The notes under the pieces were generated by a model, which worked only from the letters and a program-made list of their open reading frames with translations, had not been told where the DNA came from and did not search any database. Positions 17,987 to 25,769 of a stretch of DNA of 63,774 nt are shown here, piece after piece (within the stretch, counting starts at the first letter, position 1; each line of letters opens with the position of its first letter). The position numbers were made by a program, and so were the translations under genes. The stretch comes from Gemmatimonas sp. (GTDB lineage Bacteria; Gemmatimonadota; Gemmatimonadetes; Gemmatimonadales; Gemmatimonadaceae), in NCBI GenBank assembly GCA_011390805.1, contig JAABRT010000015.1, forward strand, positions 1-63,774. Direction: 5' to 3'.

Positions 17987-18358
17987 ATGACAAAATCACG
18001 GCAGGCACTCGGGCTCCTCGGGGAGCGAATCGCGGCTCGCTGGTTGAGCCGCCAGGGCTGGGACATTGTGGCGCATCGCTTCCGCAGCGGGCACCGCGAC
18101 GTCGACCTCATTGTCCGTCAGGGGGGGGTGGTAGCCTTTGTGGAGGTCAAAGCGAGGCGGGGGGAAGGGTTCGGGTCGCCGGTGGAGGCGGTTCACGTCA
18201 GAAAGCGGCGTGAACTGTCGAGGTCGGCACAGGTCTGGGTCGATCGGCACGGACCGCCGGGCGCGCTCTACCGCTTCGATGTGATCGGAGTCCTGCTCGA
18301 TGGCGAGCGGGTGCGCATCAGGCATGTCCCTGACGCGTTCTCGCTTGTCGGGGGGTAG
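17987..18358 (+). CDS. yraN: YraN/UPF0102 family endonuclease-like protein
   Basis: Small protein with a restriction-endonuclease-like fold and poorly known role. The family layout is complete: LGLLGERIAARWLSRQGW, then RSGHRDVDLIVRQGGVVAFVEVKAR, which has the Asp and Glu-x-Lys of a PD-(D/E)xK nuclease centre. VRKRRELSRSAQVWV and YRFDVIGVLLDG follow. The 123-residue length is typical. An 8-G run at 18121-18128 encodes the Gln-Gly-Gly-Val turn. It sits just upstream of recA but is separated from it by a 140-base control region. Confidence 0.92.
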   Translation: MTKSRQALGLLGERIAARWLSRQGWDIVAHRFRSGHRDVDLIVRQGGVVAFVEVKARRGEGFGSPVEAVHVRKRRELSRSAQVWVDRHGPPGALYRFDVIGVLLDGERVRIRHVPDAFSLVGG

Positions 18359-18366
18359 GGCGATAT

Positions 18367-18412
18367 TGTGGATAACCCGGGGGTTGTCCACGAAAACATT
18401 GTTTCGTATTTT
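18367..18412 (+). promoter_or_regulatory. Probable recA promoter with overlapping palindromes
   Basis: A -35-like TTGTCC (18384-18389) and a -10-like TATTTT (18407-18412) are 17 bases apart, about 85 bases before recA. A near-perfect inverted repeat (18368-18377 with 18382-18391) covers the -35. A second palindrome, AAACATTGTTT (18394-18404), lies between the two boxes. The left arm contains TGTGGATAA, a perfect DnaA-box 9-mer on the reverse strand. LexA or another regulator is a natural guess, but the motif matches no LexA box I know well. Confidence 0.45.
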
Positions 18413-18498
18413 GTTCGGGTATTGGACAAGTTCTGGCGCGAGGTAGATTTTCTTTTGCCAGGGCATGGCACCTCACCTTCACCAACACGGGTGGAACT

Positions 18499-19545
18499 AT
18501 GGCTGTCTCAACATCGCACGACGACAAGCGCAAGGCCCTGGCGCTCGCCATCGCACAAATCGAAAAGTCGCATGGCAAAGGCTCCATCATGCGACTCGGC
18601 ACCGACTCAAAGGTGCGCGTGGAATGCATTCCAACCGGCGCGATCAATCTCGACGCCGCGATTGGTATCGGTGGAATCCCGCGTGGTCGCGTCACCGAAA
18701 TCTACGGTCCTGAATCCAGCGGTAAGACCACGCTCTGTTTGCATGTGGTCGCCAACGCACAAAAGGCGGGCGGTGTCGCCGCGTTTATCGACGCGGAGCA
18801 CGCGCTTGACACCGAATACGCAAAAAAGCTTGGCGTTGACGTCGAGAACCTGCTCATCTCCCAGCCCGACACCGGCGAGCAGGCGCTCGAGATCTGTGAA
18901 GTGCTCGTGCGCTCCGGCGCAGTAGACGTTGTCATCATCGACTCCGTTGCGGCGCTCGTGCCCAAATCGGAAATCGAAGGCGACATGGGCGATATGCAGA
19001 TGGGCTTGCAGGCGCGCCTCATGAGTCAGGCGCTGCGCAAGCTCACCGGTGCCATTGCCCGCTCCAAGACGTCGGTGGTGTTTATCAATCAGCTGCGCGA
19101 AAAAATCGGCGTCATGTTCGGCAGCCCTGAGACCACCACGGGCGGCAAGGCACTCAAGTTCTATTCGTCGGTGCGCCTCGATATCCGTCGCATCGGCCCG
19201 GTAAAGGACAAAGACGAAATTGTCGGCTCGCATGTGCGCGTGAAGGTGGTCAAGAACAAGGTGGCACCGCCGTTCAAGCAGGCGGAGTTCGACATCATGT
19301 ACGCCGAAGGCATCTCGCACGTCTCGCTGCTCGTTGATATCGGAGCCGAATCCGGCATCATCGAAAAGTCCGGCGCATGGTACAGCTACGGCAGCCAGCG
19401 CATCGGTCAGGGTCGCGAAAACGCCAAGATGTTCCTGAAAGACAATCCGCAGCTCATGGCGGAAATCGAAGAAAAGGTCAAAGTCGTGCTGGGCGTGAAG
19501 CCCGGTCAGCCGGAAGAACCGCCGGCCGCCGAGGCGGAGGAATAG
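18499..19545 (+). CDS. recA: Recombinase RecA
   Basis: Forms ATP-dependent filaments on single-stranded DNA, drives homologous strand exchange and stimulates LexA-type self-cleavage. Walker A is [10 protein letters not shown] with Lys76. The MAW motif and [23 protein letters not shown] region are present. Loop 1 ([20 protein letters not shown]) and loop 2 ([19 protein letters not shown]) are intact. The C-terminal domain ends in a short acidic tail. At 348 residues it is standard length. GGTGGA at 18490-18495 precedes the ATG. recX follows about 95 bases later. Confidence 0.98.
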   Translation: MAVSTSHDDKRKALALAIAQIEKSHGKGSIMRLGTDSKVRVECIPTGAINLDAAIGIGGIPRGRVTEIYGPESSGKTTLCLHVVANAQKAGGVAAFIDAEHALDTEYAKKLGVDVENLLISQPDTGEQALEICEVLVRSGAVDVVIIDSVAALVPKSEIEGDMGDMQMGLQARLMSQALRKLTGAIARSKTSVVFINQLREKIGVMFGSPETTTGGKALKFYSSVRLDIRRIGPVKDKDEIVGSHVRVKVVKNKVAPPFKQAEFDIMYAEGISHVSLLVDIGAESGIIEKSGAWYSYGSQRIGQGRENAKMFLKDNPQLMAEIEEKVKVVLGVKPGQPEEPPAAEAEE

Positions 19546-19639
19546 AGGGCGAGCGCGCTTCGTGCGCGACTCGTTCAAGCAGCGAGGGCCGAGGGGTCGC
19601 TCGCGGTGTGAAGTGGTGCCCGGATCACCACGGCTCATC

Positions 19640-20341
19640 GTGAGTAGCCCCTCGGCTCTTTTGCCACCCGGCACTCCCGGCGTCATCGAACGGGTGGCGC
19701 CGCATGCGCGCAAACCGGGACGGTATCGCGTGCGCCTGACAGACGGACGTCAGTTTCTGGCCGACGCCGACGGCGTCACACTTGCCGGTGCAGTGCGCGA
19801 AGGCGTTGAACTCGATGCATCGGCCATCGCTCATCTCGAAGCATCGCACGCCTTCGTTGCCGCCTACGATCGTGCACTCGGCATGCTCGCCCGCGCCCGC
19901 CGCAGTACACGCGACATCGAGCGAAAACTGCGTCAGCTCGATATGGCGCCTGATGTCATCGCACGTGCGATTGAACGGCTGCAGTCGCTCGGGCTGCTCA
20001 ACGATAACGATGTCGCGCGCGCCGAGGCCGCCTCTCGGTTCAGGCGAGGCGAAGGCGCAGGTCGCATCCGGCAGGCCCTCTTCAACAAGGGCGTTGCCCG
20101 CGGTGCAATCGATGCGGCCATCCGCGAGGTGGCCGATGAAGAACAGATCGATGACGCCGCACTCTGTCGCGCGGCGGGTGAAAAGCGTCTGCGCAGCCTC
20201 AAGTCGTACGAACCCGAAGTGCAGCGCCGCCGGCTCATGGGATTCCTGCTGCGGCGTGGCTTTTCGGGGTCAACGGTGCACGATGTGGTGCGGTTGCTCA
20301 TTCCGCGCGGCGGAGCACGGGACGAGCAGTTCGAGGAGTAA
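19640..20341 (+). CDS. recX: Regulatory protein RecX
   Basis: RecX caps or inhibits RecA filaments and is commonly encoded next to recA. Three-helix repeats typical of the family are visible: AYDRALGMLARARRSTRDIE, LRQLDMAPDVIARAIERLQS and GLLNDNDVARAEAASRFRRG. The end has LMGFLLRRGFSGSTVHDVVR. The N-terminal 65 residues are a small beta-rich extension (GRYRVRLTDGRQFLADADGV) seen in longer RecX proteins. The start is uncertain: I prefer GTG 19640 (233 residues), but the frame is open to a GTG at 19562 and neither has a strong SD site. Confidence 0.88.
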   Translation: MSSPSALLPPGTPGVIERVAPHARKPGRYRVRLTDGRQFLADADGVTLAGAVREGVELDASAIAHLEASHAFVAAYDRALGMLARARRSTRDIERKLRQLDMAPDVIARAIERLQSLGLLNDNDVARAEAASRFRRGEGAGRIRQALFNKGVARGAIDAAIREVADEEQIDDAALCRAAGEKRLRSLKSYEPEVQRRRLMGFLLRRGFSGSTVHDVVRLLIPRGGARDEQFEE

Positions 20342-20420
20342 GCACCCAGGTTCTGCCGCGCCCGACCAGCGCTATTGCAAGACCGCCGATGACCAGTAAC
20401 ACCGCACTCGCAAACGGGCA

Positions 20421-20426
20421 TATATT
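20421..20426 (+). promoter_or_regulatory. Candidate -10 element for a leaderless alaS message
   Basis: TATATT stands 8 bases before the alaS ATG with no Shine-Dalgarno sequence between them. Transcription would then begin at or next to the start codon. No good -35 is seen. The arrangement closely resembles the one before the HIT gene at 51783. Confidence 0.4.
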
Positions 20427-20434
20427 ACGCCCCT

Positions 20435-23215
20435 ATGCTCGCTTCCGAGATCCGCTCCAGATTCCTCGCGTTCTTTGAACGCCACGGCCACGCAATCCGC
20501 CCGTCGGCCTCACTCGTCCCCGGTGACGATCCCACGCTGCTCTTCACCAACGCCGGCATGGTGCCGTTCAAGAAGGTGTTCCTCGGTCTTGAGGACCCCG
20601 CCTTCGGACGACGCGTCACCACGTCGCAGAAGTGCGTGCGTGCCGGTGGCAAGCACAATGATCTGGAGCAGGTGGGCCACACGGCGCGCCACCACACGCT
20701 CTTCGAGATGCTCGGCAACTTCTCGTTTGGCGACTACTTCAAGCGCGAAGCGATTGATTTCGCGTGGAAATTTGTCACCGAAGAGTTGCAGCTCAATCCG
20801 GAGCACCTTCGTGTCACGGTCTTCTATGAAGACGACGAAGCACGCGCGCTCTGGCGTGAGATTTCGGGGCTGCCGGAAAATCGCATCTACGGACTCGGGC
20901 ACAAAGACAACTTCTGGCAGATGGCCGACACGGGTCCATGCGGACCGTGCTCGGAGATCTATGTCGACCTCGCCGCAGTCGCCAAAGACTGGGCGGTGCC
21001 GCAGGGTGCCCAAGGTGCATGGACAGACAGCAGCGTTACCGACTTCTCGCAGGATGACTTTGTAGAAGGCGCCGAGTCAGGTCGCTTTCTGGAAATCTGG
21101 AATCTTGTGTTCATGCAGTTTGACCGGCAGGCCGATGGCACGCTGGTGCCGCTGCCCAAGCCGAGTGTCGATACCGGTGCGGGTCTTGAGCGCATTGCGG
21201 CAGTAAAGCAGGGTGTGACCAACAACTTTCACACCGATCTCTTTCAGCCGTATATCGCCAAGGTTGAAGAAATCGTCGGCATTCCGTATCCGTGGCGTCC
21301 CGGCAGTGGAGACGGAACAGCGCATACATCAGATGGTCGCGTTGTAGACTCGGCGTCGTATCGCGTAATCGCCGACCATGCGCGTGCCGTGGCGTTCCTG
21401 CTGGCCGACGGTGTCTTCCCCAGCAATGAAGGACGCGGCTATGTGCTGCGTCGTATTCTGCGACGCGCCGTGCGGCACGCCTGGCTGCTGGGACGACGTG
21501 AGCCCACGCTCGTGCATGTGGTCGATGTCGTGATTGATCATATGAAAGATGTGTATCCCGACCTGCACGCACGCCGTTCACATTTGCTGGCCACAACGCG
21601 CGCCGAAGAAGAACGATTCCTCGCCACGATTGATGGCGGCATGGCCCGCTTTGACGAACTCGCGCCGGTTGGATCGACGCAGGGATCGAGCACGATGCGT
21701 GGTACTGTTGCCGGCGAAGACGTGTTCAGGCTGTATGACACGTTCGGATTTCCCGTCGACCTGACCGAGCTCATGGCTCGTGAGCGCGGCTATCTCGTAG
21801 ACATTGCGGGTTTTGAAGCAGCGCTTGGTGCGCAGCGCAAACAGTCGCAGGACGATCGCAAATCACGCGGCCTTACCGTAAGCGCCGATGACTTTGCCGA
21901 TCCTGCGGCCTGGTCGCGTGCCGGCAAAGGTGATCCTGACGGTGCGTTTGTCGGCTACGCGACCACCGAGACCAACACCATTGTTACCGCGGTGCGCACG
22001 CTCGAAAACGACAAGGTGGCCGTGATGCTGCGCGAGTCACCGTTTTACGCCGAGTCGGGCGGGCAGGTATCCGATCACGGCGAGATTGTTGGCGACGGAT
22101 GGCGTGTCGATGTAACCGATGTCAAGAAGGCTGACGGGCGCATTGCGGCCATCGGCACGGCTACCGGTACTATCGCGTTTGGTCCGTGCGTTGCCCGGGT
22201 ACCTGCAGATCGCCGTCGCGACATTGAACGCAATCACACGGCTACGCATCTGTTGCACGCTGCGCTGCGCGAGCAGTTGGGCGAGCATGTGCATCAGGCG
22301 GGCTCGCTGGTGGCGCCCGATCGGTTGCGTTTTGACTTCACGCATCACGGTCCGATTCCGCACGATGTGCAGTTGCGCATTGAACAGCAGGTGAACGATG
22401 GCATCTGGAGTGCGGCGCCGGTGGACATCACCGAGCGTCCGTACGATGAAGCGGTGGCAGCCGGTGCCATGGCACTCTTTGGCGAGAAGTACGGCGATGT
22501 GGTGCGCGTGGTCAATATTCCGACGTTGAGCGTTGAGCTGTGCGGCGGAACGCACGTTCGCAACACCGCCGAGATTGGACTCTTTCGCATTGTGAGCGAG
22601 GGTGGTGTGGCCGCTGGTGTGCGTCGTATTGAAGCGGTCACCGGACGGCGTGCCTTTGCCCTGTTCGCCGAGCGCGATCGTGCCCTGGCCACTGTGGCGG
22701 GAAAACTCAAGGTGAATCTGGGCGGTGGCACCGCCACCCTTGAGGCATTGGAGCGAAAGGTGGACGCCGTGCTTGATGAGCGTCGTCAACTTGAGAAGCA
22801 ACTGAACGACGCGCTGCGCAGTGGCGGGGCCGGCGGGGGCATCGCCTCCTCGCTCATGGCCGCGAAGCGTGATGTTTCGGGAGTTGCGCTCATCGTGTCG
22901 CGCGTGGATATCGCCGATGTAAAGGCACTGCAAGCGCTTGGCGATACACTGCGCGATGGCATCGGCAGCGGCATTGCCGTGCTGGGCGCTGACTTGGGCG
23001 AAGGCAAAGCCACGTTGCTGGTTGTCGTAACGGACGACGTAAAGGAACGCGGCATTCGCGCTGATGCCCTGGTGCGCGATATCGCCGCCAGCGTGGGCGG
23101 ACGCGGCGGCGGCAAGCCGCACATGGCGCAGGCTGGACTGCCCGATGCGTCCCGTCTTGATGAGGCGCTCGCGGCGGCTGACGGCGTTGTAGCCGGCGTA
23201 GTGGCGGGAGCGTGA
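20435..23215 (+). CDS. alaS: Alanine--tRNA ligase
   Basis: Charges tRNA-Ala and edits mischarged Ser and Gly. The class II catalytic core is at the N-terminus (RSRFLAFFERHGHAIRPSASL, then LLFTNAGMVPFKKVFLG). The editing domain carries the zinc-binding HTATHLLHAAL and CGGTHVRNTAEIG motifs. The C-terminal C-Ala domain has the usual Gly-rich stretch (GGRGGGKPHMAQAG). At 926 residues it is slightly longer than the E. coli enzyme. Its stop overlaps the next gene as GTGA (23212-23215). Confidence 0.98.
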   Translation: MLASEIRSRFLAFFERHGHAIRPSASLVPGDDPTLLFTNAGMVPFKKVFLGLEDPAFGRRVTTSQKCVRAGGKHNDLEQVGHTARHHTLFEMLGNFSFGDYFKREAIDFAWKFVTEELQLNPEHLRVTVFYEDDEARALWREISGLPENRIYGLGHKDNFWQMADTGPCGPCSEIYVDLAAVAKDWAVPQGAQGAWTDSSVTDFSQDDFVEGAESGRFLEIWNLVFMQFDRQADGTLVPLPKPSVDTGAGLERIAAVKQGVTNNFHTDLFQPYIAKVEEIVGIPYPWRPGSGDGTAHTSDGRVVDSASYRVIADHARAVAFLLADGVFPSNEGRGYVLRRILRRAVRHAWLLGRREPTLVHVVDVVIDHMKDVYPDLHARRSHLLATTRAEEERFLATIDGGMARFDELAPVGSTQGSSTMRGTVAGEDVFRLYDTFGFPVDLTELMARERGYLVDIAGFEAALGAQRKQSQDDRKSRGLTVSADDFADPAAWSRAGKGDPDGAFVGYATTETNTIVTAVRTLENDKVAVMLRESPFYAESGGQVSDHGEIVGDGWRVDVTDVKKADGRIAAIGTATGTIAFGPCVARVPADRRRDIERNHTATHLLHAALREQLGEHVHQAGSLVAPDRLRFDFTHHGPIPHDVQLRIEQQVNDGIWSAAPVDITERPYDEAVAAGAMALFGEKYGDVVRVVNIPTLSVELCGGTHVRNTAEIGLFRIVSEGGVAAGVRRIEAVTGRRAFALFAERDRALATVAGKLKVNLGGGTATLEALERKVDAVLDERRQLEKQLNDALRSGGAGGGIASSLMAAKRDVSGVALIVSRVDIADVKALQALGDTLRDGIGSGIAVLGADLGEGKATLLVVVTDDVKERGIRADALVRDIAASVGGRGGGKPHMAQAGLPDASRLDEALAAADGVVAGVVAGA

Positions 23216-23550
23216 TCGGCATGTCTGAGGCGGCGACCGTTTCCGATTGGCTCTCGCAGCGAACGCCGCCGCCGCCGCCCGCGCTGCTCGCGCGCCTTCG
23301 TGAACTGCTGGCGCCGCACGCCAATCGTCCGAGCAGTGAAGCGCCGCAGGCCTTCCTCGCAGCCGGCGAATCGCAGTTGGCGGCACTGCTCGCGCACGGT
23401 GAAACATCGCGCAACTCGGCGCTCGATCTGCTGGCGGTAGACGCGCTCGTGTCGTACGCTTTTGAAGCCGCTGCCGATGCGCCCGAAAATCTGGAGCAGT
23501 TGGCCACTGATGCGATGACGCGCATCGCGGAGATTCCGGAGGCATCCTGA
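23212..23550 (+). CDS. Unknown 112-residue helical protein between alaS and the PHP phosphatase
   Basis: I do not recognise this protein. It is Ala/Leu/Glu-rich and probably all helical, with a Pro run near residue 20 (RTPPPPPALL). There are no cysteines, no membrane segment and no signal peptide. It is locked into the operon by four-base overlaps on both sides: its GTG start overlaps the alaS stop, and its TGA (23548-23550) overlaps the CTG start of the next gene. An ATG at 23221 is an alternative start. Strict coupling and codon usage like its neighbours argue that it is a real gene. Confidence 0.75.
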   Translation: MIGMSEAATVSDWLSQRTPPPPPALLARLRELLAPHANRPSSEAPQAFLAAGESQLAALLAHGETSRNSALDLLAVDALVSYAFEAAADAPENLEQLATDAMTRIAEIPEAS

Positions 23551-24296
23551 TAGATCTGCACACGCACCTCCTGCCTGGCGTAGACGACGGCTCACCGTCG
23601 CTGGAGGTCAGTGTGCCTATCCTTGAGCGCTTCCGGCAACACGGGGTGACGAGGTTGGTGTGCACGCCGCATCTCAATGCGTCGCAGGCGGGGGCCGCGC
23701 CCGCGGCGCAGCATCGTGCGATTCTGCAGGAGCTGCAGCAGGCGGCCGCCAACGGTCCCGAGCTGCTGCCTGGCTGGGAGATCATGCTCGATCAGCCGGG
23801 TGCCGACCTCACCGATATGTCCCTCACGCTGGGCGACTCACGCGCGTTGCTGGTGGAGTTCAGTATCGGTGGCATCCCCCGGGGCGCAATGAACGAACTT
23901 CGCCGTATTGCGCGTAGCGGTCGCACGCCCATTCTGGCCCACCCGGAGCGCTACTACGGCTGCACCGTGAACATGGTGCGGGAGTTCAGGAAACTGGGCG
24001 TCGTCATTCAGACCGATGTATCGGTACTGCTGGGGCGGGGCGCTCCGAGCGAGCTCGCGCGCGATCTGCTGGCGCACGGATTGGTGGATATTCTGGCCTC
24101 CGACAACCACGGCGACCTGCGTTCGCTGGAGTCGGGTCGGGGCTGGCTGCTGGAGCAGAAAGCCACAGAGGAGCAGGTGGAACTGCTCACGCACAGCAAC
24201 GCCGAGCTGGTGCTGAATGACGAAGACCCGCACCCCGTGCCGCCGCTGGCAACCGGTGGGGTATTGCAACGGGTTCGGCGTATGTTTGGACAGTAG
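23547..24296 (+). CDS. PHP-domain tyrosine-protein phosphatase, CpsB/YwqE-like, with a CTG start
   Basis: Members dephosphorylate tyrosine-autokinases that control capsule or exopolysaccharide export, using a metal cluster in a PHP fold. The family N-terminus, M-I-D-x-H-x-H-x-L-P-G-x-D-D-G, appears as (L)IDLHTHLLPGVDDGSPSL, but the codon at the Met position is CTG (23547). No ATG, GTG or TTG occurs in frame between the upstream stop (23508) and GTG 23613, and starting at 23613 would delete the metal-binding HTH. A GGAGG (23538-23542) stands 4 bases before the CTG, and CTGA overlaps the previous stop. Later metal ligands lie in CTPHLN, HPERYYG and ASDNHGDLRSLE. The function of phosphatase is by family only. 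Confidence 0.88.
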   Translation: MIDLHTHLLPGVDDGSPSLEVSVPILERFRQHGVTRLVCTPHLNASQAGAAPAAQHRAILQELQQAAANGPELLPGWEIMLDQPGADLTDMSLTLGDSRALLVEFSIGGIPRGAMNELRRIARSGRTPILAHPERYYGCTVNMVREFRKLGVVIQTDVSVLLGRGAPSELARDLLAHGLVDILASDNHGDLRSLESGRGWLLEQKATEEQVELLTHSNAELVLNDEDPHPVPPLATGGVLQRVRRMFGQ

Positions 24297-24331
24297 CTTC
24301 AGCTTTCCCCGTTTCCTTTTCACGTCAAAAC

Positions 24332-24895
24332 ATGGCAAGCACACTGACCGCGGCATTGTACGATCTTGCCGATACCGCGCGCAAAACGGCTGAGCAGCTC
24401 GATGAGCAGATCGCCCAGGCGGCCGCCCTTGTGCGTGCCACTCTGGCAGGCGGCGGTACATTAATGTTCTGTGGTAACGGTGGCTCAGCCGCCGACGCAC
24501 AGCACATGGCCACGGAATATGTGGTGCGCTACATGCAAAACCGGCGCGCCTACGCGGCTATCGCTCTCACCACCGACACGTCGCTGCTCACCGCCACGGG
24601 CAACGATTTCGGGTTTGATCACATTTTTGAGCGACAGGTTGAGGCTCTGGGAAAACCCGGCGACCTGCTGATTATTCATTCCACATCAGGAAACTCCCCG
24701 AATGTGCTTCTGGCTGCGAAGGCAGCTCGAAAGAATCGCATGAAGGTGTTGTCACTATCCGCCCGCGACGGAGGAGCCTTGGCAAACGAGAGTGATCTGA
24801 CAATCATCGTGCCGACCGACCGTACCGACCGCGCCCAGGAAATCCATCTTTGCATCCAGCACTCAATCTGCGAATCCATTGAGGGGACGCTGTAA
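24332..24895 (+). CDS. gmhA: Sedoheptulose-7-phosphate isomerase (SIS domain)
   Basis: Converts sedoheptulose 7-phosphate to D-glycero-D-manno-heptose 7-phosphate, the first step to the ADP- or GDP-heptose of LPS core or surface glycans. SIS-fold motifs: LMFCGNGGSAADAQHMATEYV, the ligand-binding ITTDTSLLTATGNDFGFDHIF-type segment, and IIHSTSGNSPNVLLAAKAAR. At 187 residues it is full length. It follows the CpsB-like gene by 35 bases with no terminator, which fits a surface-glycan role for both. The next pathway enzyme, the heptose kinase RfaE1, is encoded at 36321-37367. Confidence 0.94.
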   Translation: MASTLTAALYDLADTARKTAEQLDEQIAQAAALVRATLAGGGTLMFCGNGGSAADAQHMATEYVVRYMQNRRAYAAIALTTDTSLLTATGNDFGFDHIFERQVEALGKPGDLLIIHSTSGNSPNVLLAAKAARKNRMKVLSLSARDGGALANESDLTIIVPTDRTDRAQEIHLCIQHSICESIEGTL

Positions 24896-25182
24896 TCCGG
24901 TTTAGCTGTTACAAAGAAATCTGTTGTGAATAAACAGTTTACAATCACTCACATAAAGTCCTGTATAAAGTGAATGCATCTCTGTTAAACCTGACCGGCA
25001 AGCGCGCCATTGTAACCGGAGCCTCACGTGGCATCGGTGCTGCCACTGCCCGTCTGCTTGCGCAGGCCGGCGCCAACGTGATTGTGGCCTACCACAATCA
25101 GTCAACAGCTGCCGACCGGGTAGTCGCTGAGTGCACCGCAATGGGTGTAAAATCTTTTCCACATAAGGCTGACTTATCCACA
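24896..25182. promoter_or_regulatory. AT-rich gap with DnaA-box-like 9-mers extending into the SDR gene
   Basis: The 74 bases from 24896 to 24969 are strikingly AT-rich against the GC-rich surroundings. They hold TGTGAATAA (24925-24933, reverse complement TTATTCACA). Inside the SDR gene lie TTTTCCACA (25155-25163) and TTATCCACA (25174-25182) in direct orientation. All are DnaA-box matches or one-base variants. TACAAT (24940-24945) and TATAAA (24964-24969) could be -10 elements. I cannot tell whether the site serves transcription control, replication control or neither. Confidence 0.45.
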
Positions 25183-25737
25183 CAGGAGGGCAATGAATCC
25201 CTCTTCGAGGTGGCTCAGGACAAACTCGGCGGTGTGGATATCTATGTGGGAAACTCTGGCGTCTGGCCCTCTACGCCGGTACCCGTGGGGCAGCTGGACA
25301 ACCAGCGATGGCGCTCCACCATGTCGCTGAATCTGGACGGTGTCTTCTTCGGTTGCCGCGAGGCAGCCCGACAACTCGCACCGGGCGGACGCATCGTGAT
25401 CGTCTCGAGTACCGCCGGTCAGCGAGGTGAAGCCGGGCATGCCGATTATGCAGCCACCAAGGGTGCGGTCATCGCGTTTGTTAAATCGCTGGCTGTTGAA
25501 CTGGCGCCGCGCGACATCACCGTGAACTCGGTTGCGCCCGGTTGGGTAGACACCGAGGCCGTCACGCGACCGTTCGCCGGGGAAGGGCGGGCCCGCATTG
25601 AGGCAGCCATTCCGCTGGGTCGCGTTGCGTCGCCGGAAGACATCGCCGGCCCGATCGCGTTTTTGTGCAGCGCATTGGCTCGCCACGTCACCGGCGAAAT
25701 CCTGAACGTCAACGGTGGGAGCGTGCTCTGCGGGTAG
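24970..25737 (+). CDS. SDR family NAD(P)-dependent oxidoreductase
   Basis: Short-chain dehydrogenase of the FabG-like classical type. The cofactor motif is TGASRGIGAATA near the N-terminus, with VGNSG in the NNAG position. The catalytic Ser lies in IVSSTAGQ, Tyr160 and Lys164 in DYAATKGAVIAF, and VAPGWVDTEA follows. The end (ARHVTGEILNVNGGSVLCG) is typical. At 255 residues it is full length. It starts at GTG 24970 after an AT-rich gap. Two codons rare in this genome (TTA, ACA) fall in a DnaA-box match at 25174-25182. The substrate cannot be inferred; 3-oxoacyl-ACP reductase is one possibility. Confidence 0.9.
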   Translation: MNASLLNLTGKRAIVTGASRGIGAATARLLAQAGANVIVAYHNQSTAADRVVAECTAMGVKSFPHKADLSTQEGNESLFEVAQDKLGGVDIYVGNSGVWPSTPVPVGQLDNQRWRSTMSLNLDGVFFGCREAARQLAPGGRIVIVSSTAGQRGEAGHADYAATKGAVIAFVKSLAVELAPRDITVNSVAPGWVDTEAVTRPFAGEGRARIEAAIPLGRVASPEDIAGPIAFLCSALARHVTGEILNVNGGSVLCG

Positions 25738-25769
25738 ACCAGACCCGGGCGCTGGCGCCACCGGCGCCG

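Noticed and set aside
18384..18432. Classical LexA boxes at recA (GTTC-N7-GTTC, GAAC-N4-GTTC, CTGT-N8-ACAG)
   Set aside because: GTTC repeats exist at 18413-18433 but with 13-base spacing; none of the known spacings fits.
22037..23785. Minus-strand open frame of 582 codons opposite alaS and the two following genes
   Set aside because: It spans three real genes with strong family motifs, and the translated product is Arg/Ala/His-rich without family features.
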